A DNA stretch of 45,019 nt, taken from positions 1 to 45,019 of the forward strand of contig JBFLYO010000032.1 of assembly GCA_040756745.1 (NCBI GenBank). The letters are read 5' to 3'. The position numbers and the translations under genes are program-made. The notes under the pieces were generated by a model. The model made no database searches. It was not told the DNA's origin and was given only the letters and a program-made list of their open reading frames with translations. Of the stretch, positions 40,287 through 45,019 are shown one piece after another (within the stretch, counting starts at the first letter, position 1; each line of letters begins with the position of its first letter). Source of the DNA: JBFLYO01 sp040756745. GTDB lineage: Bacteria; Bacteroidota; Ignavibacteria; UBA10030; UBA6906.

Positions 40287-40303
40287 GCCCCCGTTGCGGG
40301 GGC
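40287..40303 (+). terminator. Hairpin after rpoD, possible terminator
   Basis: GCCCCCG / CGGGGGC with loop TTG lies 10 bp after the rpoD stop and is followed by TGTTCGATTT. The T-tract is weak, so termination may be partial. Confidence 0.55.
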
Positions 40304-40319
40304 TGTTCGATTTCCCGCC

Positions 40320-40943
40320 ATGCGCCAGCGTTCCATCCGGCCAACCTTCGCGCAGGTTCTCCCCATAGCGGCGGCCCTCGCTGTCGCAGGATGCGTCACC
40401 ACGGCTCCGCGGTTCCGGACGGCAGAGGATGAAGAGGGACGCATGGCGTCGAAGATCCGGGAGGAAGAGATGCGCGAGGACGACAGGCGGTTTGATCCGA
40501 CGCTGATCAAGTCGCGCCTGGCGCCGACGCTGAAGCCCCGGCCTGCGGAGGAAGCCCCGCTGCCCCCCGGATTAAACCGCGACAAAGTGCTTCTTGATAT
40601 TGTATCGCTCCTCGGAGTGCCGTACACCTATGGTGGCACCGGGAAGGACGGCTTGGATTGTTCGGCGTTTACCGCACGGGTCTACGAAGAGGCAACCCGG
40701 CACCCGCTCCCGCGGTCGACCGCCGACCAGTACGAAGAGGGAACTGAGGTGGTGCGGGATGAATTGAGGTTCGGCGACCTGGTGTTCTTCAATACGACCG
40801 GGCGGAACCCGTCGCACGTTGGCATATATATAGAGGACGATCTCTTCGCCCACGCAAGCGTCTCGTACGGCGTCACGATCTCCTCGCTCGAGAGCACCTA
40901 TTACAGAAACCGGTTCATCGGAGCGAGACGGATTTTCCGTTGA
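40320..40943 (+). CDS. NlpC/P60-family lipoprotein, probable peptidoglycan endopeptidase
   Basis: The 207-aa protein has a lipoprotein signal (PIAAALAVAGC, Cys at the lipobox) and a charged linker. Its NlpC/P60 domain has the catalytic Cys in LDCSAFTARVYEE, the His in NPSHVGIYI and a third polar residue in AHAS. It should be anchored to a membrane and cut stem peptides in the cell wall. ATG 40320 gives a complete lipobox. Confidence 0.9.
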   Translation: MRQRSIRPTFAQVLPIAAALAVAGCVTTAPRFRTAEDEEGRMASKIREEEMREDDRRFDPTLIKSRLAPTLKPRPAEEAPLPPGLNRDKVLLDIVSLLGVPYTYGGTGKDGLDCSAFTARVYEEATRHPLPRSTADQYEEGTEVVRDELRFGDLVFFNTTGRNPSHVGIYIEDDLFAHASVSYGVTISSLESTYYRNRFIGARRIFR

Positions 40944-40969
40944 CAGAATCATTCCACTTCGAATAGTGA
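40940..40969 (+). promoter_or_regulatory. Candidate promoter of def-fmt
   Basis: TTGACA (40940-40945) overlaps the stop codon of the NlpC gene; TAGTGA (40964-40969) follows after 18 bp. The def GTG is 20 bp downstream of the -10 box, with AGGAG between them. Confidence 0.5.
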
Positions 40970-40988
40970 AGTAGCCAGGAGCAGTGAA

Positions 40989-41549
40989 GTGTCGGTATTG
41001 CCCATCTTTTTGTACGGACAGTCGGTCCTGCGGAAGAAGGCCAAGCCAGTCAGGCAGAAGGACGAAGAGATCGTGCGGCTTGCGGGGGACATGGTGGAAA
41101 CCATGAAGCAGGCGAACGGCATCGGGCTGGCGGCGAACCAGGTAGGCGATTTGCGCCGGGTGATTGTCGTCGATCTCTCCGCGATCGAAGAAACAGCCGA
41201 CCAGCCACCGCTCGCACTGATCAATCCGGAAGTGATCGAGAACTCGGGCTCATGGGGAATGGAGGAAGGATGTCTCAGTATTCCCGGCCTTCGCGAGGAA
41301 GTGACCCGTGCCGAGACGATCCGGGTCCGCTACCGCGATCTGGAGTTCAAGGAGCGGACGATCCCGGCATCGGGGATGCTGGCCCGAGTGCTGCTCCATG
41401 AGATCGATCACCTCGACGGGGTCCTGTTCGTCGATCACTTGAATGCCGTCACGCGGAAACTGCTCCGGGGGCGGTTGAATAAGATCGCCAAAGGTGAGGT
41501 GGAGGTGGAGTATCCGATTGTGGGGATGTCAAAAGAGAAGATAGGTTAA
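40989..41549 (+). CDS. def: Peptide deformylase
   Basis: The 186-aa metalloenzyme removes the formyl group from nascent proteins. All three motifs are present: GIGLAANQVG, EEGCLSIPG and HEIDHLDG (HExxH metal site). GTG 40989 follows AGGAG with 7 bp spacing. It is paired with fmt, separated by a repeat-filled 126-bp gap. Confidence 0.96.
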   Translation: MSVLPIFLYGQSVLRKKAKPVRQKDEEIVRLAGDMVETMKQANGIGLAANQVGDLRRVIVVDLSAIEETADQPPLALINPEVIENSGSWGMEEGCLSIPGLREEVTRAETIRVRYRDLEFKERTIPASGMLARVLLHEIDHLDGVLFVDHLNAVTRKLLRGRLNKIAKGEVEVEYPIVGMSKEKIG

Positions 41550-41675
41550 GGGGTGAAGCAGGATAAGGTTAAGGGGTGGAACAGAAAAAGGGGTGAAGCA
41601 GGCCCTTGACCTTAACCTCTCCCAGCCTGAACCCAGGCTCCTTAACCTCAATCAGCACCATCGCCCTGCACCTGC
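41550..41675. repeat. Intergenic repeat words AGGGGTGAAGCAGG and GGTTAAGG between def and fmt
   Basis: The gap consists largely of repeated AGGGGTGAAGCAGG (twice), GGTTAAGG-type words and their inverses (CTTAACCT). A small stem AGCCTG/CAGGCT lies near its end. The words recall the CTTAACCTTATCC stretch at the start of the NamZ-like gene. Confidence 0.6.
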
Positions 41676-42614
41676 ATGCCGCTCCGCATCGTCTTCATGG
41701 GTACCGCTGAGTTCGCGATCCCCACGCTGAACATCCTGCTCGAAAACGGTTACAGTGTTCCTGTTGTTGTCACGTCGCCCGACAAGCCGAAAGGGCGCGG
41801 CCAGGAACTGCTTCCGACACCGGTAAAGCAAAGAGCCCTTGAAGCCGGCCTCACCGTCCTCCAACCGGAAAACCTGCGCGATCCTTCGTTTGCAGATTCA
41901 ATTCGCTCCTGCTCACCCGACCTGATTGTTGTTGTCGCATTCCGCATCCTCCCGAAGGAAGTGTTCACGATCCCCCGTCTCGGCTCGATGAATCTCCATG
42001 CCTCGCTTCTTCCAAAGTATCGCGGTGCTGCGCCCATCAACCGGGCAATCATGAACGGTGAAAAAGAAACGGGGGTGACTACGTTCCTGCTCGATGAAAA
42101 GGTTGACACCGGAAAAATTCTGCTGCAGGCGCGTGCGCCCATATTCGACAGTGATGACGCAGGCACAGTACACGACAAACTCGCGGAGATCGGCGCCCAA
42201 ATCGTTCTTCACTCCGTCCGGCTGATTGAGCAGGGGAAAGCGGTCCCCCGGCCGCAGGACGATACACTTGCCACGCCTGCCCCGAAGATTTTCAAAGAGG
42301 ATTGCCGGATCGACTGGAACCGCCCGGCCGAGGCGGTGCGCAACCAGATCCGGGGGCTTTCACCGTCGCCGGCAGCATTCACAACCCACGAGGTCAAGGT
42401 GATCAAGATCTTTCGGGCTTCTGTCGTTGAGGGAAAGTTGTCACCCGGAGCAGTCCAGGCGGGCAAGGATTTTCTGCACGTCGGTACTGGCGACAAGCTG
42501 ATTTCCATTGAGGAGCTGCAGCAGGAAGGCAAGCGCCGAATGACGATCGCGGAGTTCCTCCGAGGCTATCGGCTTGCCGATGGAGAGCGATTGGGCATTG
42601 AGAGTGAAGAGTGA
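41676..42614 (+). CDS. fmt: Methionyl-tRNA formyltransferase
   Basis: The 312-aa enzyme formylates initiator Met-tRNA with 10-formyl-tetrahydrofolate. RIVFMGTAEFAIPTL, SPDKPKGRG, the folate-site stretch NLHASLLPKYRGAAPINRAI and the KVDTG segment are intact. The length is standard. The stop lies in the left arm of an inverted repeat shared with the convergent gene. Confidence 0.96.
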   Translation: MPLRIVFMGTAEFAIPTLNILLENGYSVPVVVTSPDKPKGRGQELLPTPVKQRALEAGLTVLQPENLRDPSFADSIRSCSPDLIVVVAFRILPKEVFTIPRLGSMNLHASLLPKYRGAAPINRAIMNGEKETGVTTFLLDEKVDTGKILLQARAPIFDSDDAGTVHDKLAEIGAQIVLHSVRLIEQGKAVPRPQDDTLATPAPKIFKEDCRIDWNRPAEAVRNQIRGLSPSPAAFTTHEVKVIKIFRASVVEGKLSPGAVQAGKDFLHVGTGDKLISIEELQQEGKRRMTIAEFLRGYRLADGERLGIESEE

Positions 42615-42659
42615 TGAGTTAAGGGTGATGAGTTGGCCTTCCAACTCTTAACTCATCAC
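42611..42659. repeat. Inverted repeat between convergent fmt and the glycosidase-like gene
   Basis: The outer arms GTGATGAGTTAAG (42611-42623) and CTTAACTCATCAC (42647-42659) and inner arms GAGTTGG (42630-42636) / CCAACTC (42641-42647) are perfect. It could act as a bidirectional terminator, though no clean T-tract is seen. Confidence 0.65.
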
Positions 42660-42676
42660 TCATAACTCTTAACTCG

Positions 42677-45019
42677 CTATGCCACATCGCATTCGATCAT
42701 AGTTTTTCCGCCCGTCTTCCCGCACTCGACCCACGTCTCTCCATCCACGATCCTCACATTCCTCGCCGCTCCGCCGTTCACCCGCAGCGTCGCAGCTATC
42801 AACGGGAGTCGGACGGAAGTATTAAATACTTGGGGCTGTTCGTGCGCTGTCAGCGTGATCAGGACGCAGATACGGCCTTCCTGACCCACGCACTCGATGG
42901 AAACCGTCCCGCCAGGGACAGGCGCTTCTGTGATCGAGAATTGACCATCTCCCTGAAACCACTCGGCGGGTATTCCGCTCAGCATTACCAGCTCCGGGTC
43001 ACGCTGGTTGTCCTTCCATACCTCCCGGACAAACGCATCACGCAACGCCAGGCAGATCTCCGCAGCCGCCCAGCCGTGATGCCCGTCTCCCATCGACCCG
43101 CCGCCGGTCTGGGGATGAATCGCCTCCGGGAAATTGAGCGTCGGTGAGGCATGCGCCGCAACTGCGCTGAAGAGCTTCCAGAATTCGCTCCGATTCCCCT
43201 CGTGGAGCCAGGCATGCGCCAGATGCAGGGTGAGATACGCATTCATGCCGGAATGAATGAAGTCCTGAAAAAACATTCCGTCGACAAGGAACCGCTGCGC
43301 GAGTGTCTCAAGCGTTGCCCGCATCCGGCAGTCCTCAGCCGCAATCTCCTGCAGGGGATACCAGGTGACGCAGGTGCCGATCATTCCACAATCGACCCTA
43401 CGTTCCGGACCAGCGGGTATCGGCGCGTCCGGGTTCCCGTCCCCCGTCCGGGCAATCGCGCGCTCCATGGCTGTACGATATTCATGCAGGAGTGCCTCAG
43501 CCGATCTGGCGGCCTCAGGCTTTCCGACCCTCTCGCAAATCCGGATGAAAGCGCTCACCCCCGCCATCGACCACCAGTTGTCCCAGAAGTAATGATCTGC
43601 CAGTCCGAGGTGTTCTGCACTGAGACCCGCGGGGAGAAGCCCCTCATACGGTGTTCCCTTATGTTCTCTACCGGTCAGCCGTTTCCTCCGGATCCATTCG
43701 ACCCCCCGACTGAGCGGCTCGAACAACTGTCGAGCGAGTGTGTCGTTGCCTGTCAACGCGATATGCTGCCAGGCGGTCCAGAGCGCCTCTCCGTTTGAAT
43801 CCCACTCCCCCTGCTGCGAGCGGAAATAGCCGTCCGGCTGCTGATGCGACGGGAACTGCTCTATAATTGAGCGGGTAACGTGATGAAACCCAAACACATC
43901 GAGTGCTCGCACCATCGCTGCCGCATCCCGGAACCAGAACTGGTGATACGTCCAGGGACCGGGTGTGATCGTATCGCCGTCGGTGAGCTGCAGGACCGTC
44001 GCCAGCGATGCCCTGAGGAGCGCATTGACCTTCTGATCTGGTGTCTCAATTTGCGCGCCCGTCTGCAGGAGGTCGTTCCACATTTTTACGACTGCTTGCG
44101 GCATTGTCGCAACTGCGGGCACTTCTTCCCCATCCTGCAAAGGTGCCTGTGCGGTGAATTCAAATGTTCCTCCCGGCTCAAGCGAAAAAGCATACACTGC
44201 ATGCCCGTTCGCGAATCCGAGTGGACACCGTGTTTCGGCGATGTCGTCTGCGTGTTCGGCGCGTCCGAACGCTCCTGCTGAATCGCCTCGTTCATTCGAT
44301 CCCCACCGGAGCGCCGTCGGCGGTGATGAGAGGGTGACAGTCTGGGTCTCATCGACAACGAATCTGTTTCGTTCCTGTTCAAATCGAATGGCGTACGTCA
44401 GGGCTACGCCTTCCGGATTGAACGGCCTGATCGCGATCGCAACGGCTCCGTCGCGCATTTCGCCAGTGGAATTCTTCACGGCCACGTGATGGGTTAACAC
44501 GCTGTTGTGCGTGTATGTGGTCAGCGTTATGGCCAGTCCGTCACTGTCGAAGGATGTCTCCACAACTGGGACGTCATCGGACAATCGCTGATGTACGCTG
44601 TCAAGCCGGGAAGGAAACAGCACGCATTTTCCGGTGCGTACCCAAACATCGAACGACCAGCCGTTTCTGAAGGGGGTAACAAGACCGCGCGGGTCGATGA
44701 TGGGTTCGTTGGGACAGCCGGGCATGCCGACCGCAGTCCAGTTTCTTCGGGTGAGGTTGATCGAAAGTCCCAGATGCGAGCGGGGAATAAATCCCGGATC
44801 CGATGGGTCGAATTGTCGTACAGCCCAGTAGGGTAACAGCCATCCGGGAAGCGATTGCAGCGCGGTGAAGTTCAGCAGTCCTCGCGAGAGCTGGATGGCA
44901 TTCAGCGGGATGAGTTCCGTGGGGAGCGTCCTCCTGTCAAGACCGCTCATTTCATTTGCCGAGCGGAACATCCGCAATGCGAGGGGCGGGACCCTCAACA
45001 GCGCGGCAATGCGGGAAAC
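42677..45019 (-). CDS. Six-hairpin glycosidase-like protein, 5' end beyond the window
   Basis: At least 773 aa are visible. The N-terminal 330 residues are beta-rich; then an (alpha/alpha)6 barrel follows with WTYHQFWFRDAAAMVRALD, QQGEWDSNGEALWTAWQH, YFWDNWWSMAG and SMGDGHHGWAAAE, in the style of GH15/amylo-alpha-1,6-glucosidase-like enzymes. The repeated acidic/aromatic clusters probably form the active site, but I cannot assign a GH family or a substrate. The frame stays open to position 45019, and a TTG at 44998 is not convincing as a start, so the gene is taken as 5' partial. No signal peptide can be judged. It converges on fmt. Confidence 0.75.
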   Translation of the reverse strand, partial: VSRIAALLRVPPLALRMFRSANEMSGLDRRTLPTELIPLNAIQLSRGLLNFTALQSLPGWLLPYWAVRQFDPSDPGFIPRSHLGLSINLTRRNWTAVGMPGCPNEPIIDPRGLVTPFRNGWSFDVWVRTGKCVLFPSRLDSVHQRLSDDVPVVETSFDSDGLAITLTTYTHNSVLTHHVAVKNSTGEMRDGAVAIAIRPFNPEGVALTYAIRFEQERNRFVVDETQTVTLSSPPTALRWGSNERGDSAGAFGRAEHADDIAETRCPLGFANGHAVYAFSLEPGGTFEFTAQAPLQDGEEVPAVATMPQAVVKMWNDLLQTGAQIETPDQKVNALLRASLATVLQLTDGDTITPGPWTYHQFWFRDAAAMVRALDVFGFHHVTRSIIEQFPSHQQPDGYFRSQQGEWDSNGEALWTAWQHIALTGNDTLARQLFEPLSRGVEWIRRKRLTGREHKGTPYEGLLPAGLSAEHLGLADHYFWDNWWSMAGVSAFIRICERVGKPEAARSAEALLHEYRTAMERAIARTGDGNPDAPIPAGPERRVDCGMIGTCVTWYPLQEIAAEDCRMRATLETLAQRFLVDGMFFQDFIHSGMNAYLTLHLAHAWLHEGNRSEFWKLFSAVAAHASPTLNFPEAIHPQTGGGSMGDGHHGWAAAEICLALRDAFVREVWKDNQRDPELVMLSGIPAEWFQGDGQFSITEAPVPGGTVSIECVGQEGRICVLITLTAHEQPQVFNTSVRLPLIAATLRVNGGAARNVRIVDGETWVECGKTGGKTMIECDVA

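Noticed and set aside
39095..40627. 510-aa minus-strand frame opposite rpoD and the EutN genes
   Set aside because: It covers three well-supported plus-strand genes and has no domain of its own.

Overview
The window looks like chromosomal DNA of a free-living bacterium of the Bacteroidota/Chlorobiota side of the tree, most probably an Ignavibacteria- or Kryptonia-like lineage. This is an inference from three things seen here: a secreted cytochrome that ends in a type IX secretion (T9SS) sorting domain with the YPNPFNP signature, a short (285 aa) Bacteroidota-style housekeeping sigma factor, and a fairly GC-rich, tightly packed gene layout. No rRNA, CRISPR array, phage or insertion sequence was recognised.

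Region 1 (1-16.3 kb) is the standout. An orphan sigma-54 activator (134-1114) sits directly upstream of a good -24/-12 promoter (1176-1191). That promoter opens a run of 14 same-strand genes, mostly joined by 4-bp overlaps. They encode a QmoC/HdrC-type membrane Fe-S protein, a half HdrA fused to NuoE, an HndB-like ferredoxin, a NuoF-GltD fusion, a five-gene sensory-looking module (DRTGG, CBS-HATPase, DRTGG, PHP, HATPase), a 1083-aa protein joining a NuoG/HydA-like Fe-S domain to one and a half HdrA units, then MvhD, the MvhG and MvhA [NiFe]-hydrogenase subunits, and a hydrogenase maturation protease. Together they predict a multi-flavin complex linking H2, NAD(P)H, probably ferredoxin, and the quinone pool. 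No HdrB is present. One HdrA appears to be split between two polypeptides.

Region 2 (16.3-22.2 kb) holds palindromic repeats, an eight-heme T9SS-secreted cytochrome, three minus-strand genes (gamma-glutamylcyclotransferase-like, a small membrane protein, a SEC-C protein), a 0.5-kb stretch without a gene, and tRNA-Gln(CUG) and tRNA-Glu(CUC) on the minus strand behind a clear promoter.

Region 3 (22.4-34.6 kb) is housekeeping and envelope: a sugar-porter-like MFS gene coupled to a UroD-like methyltransferase, an OmpA protein with calcium-type repeats, psd-pssA, purS-purQ, two tatA-like genes, gatA, sucD, ndk, a Nudix hydrolase and a NamZ-like protein whose signal peptide is built from a hexanucleotide repeat.

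Region 4 (34.6-45 kb) has a GAF-GAF-degenerate GGDEF protein, a small Cys-rich protein, and a chain deoB / AbrB-like / PIN-like / two EutN-CcmL vertex proteins / rpoD. It ends with an NlpC/P60 lipoprotein, def, fmt and the 3' part of a large glycosidase-like gene on the minus strand that runs off the window edge.

Two genome-wide habits show through. Candidate housekeeping promoters repeatedly read TTGAC(T/A)-17 bp-TAnnnT. Many intergenic gaps are filled with short words repeated directly and inverted, a different word in most gaps.
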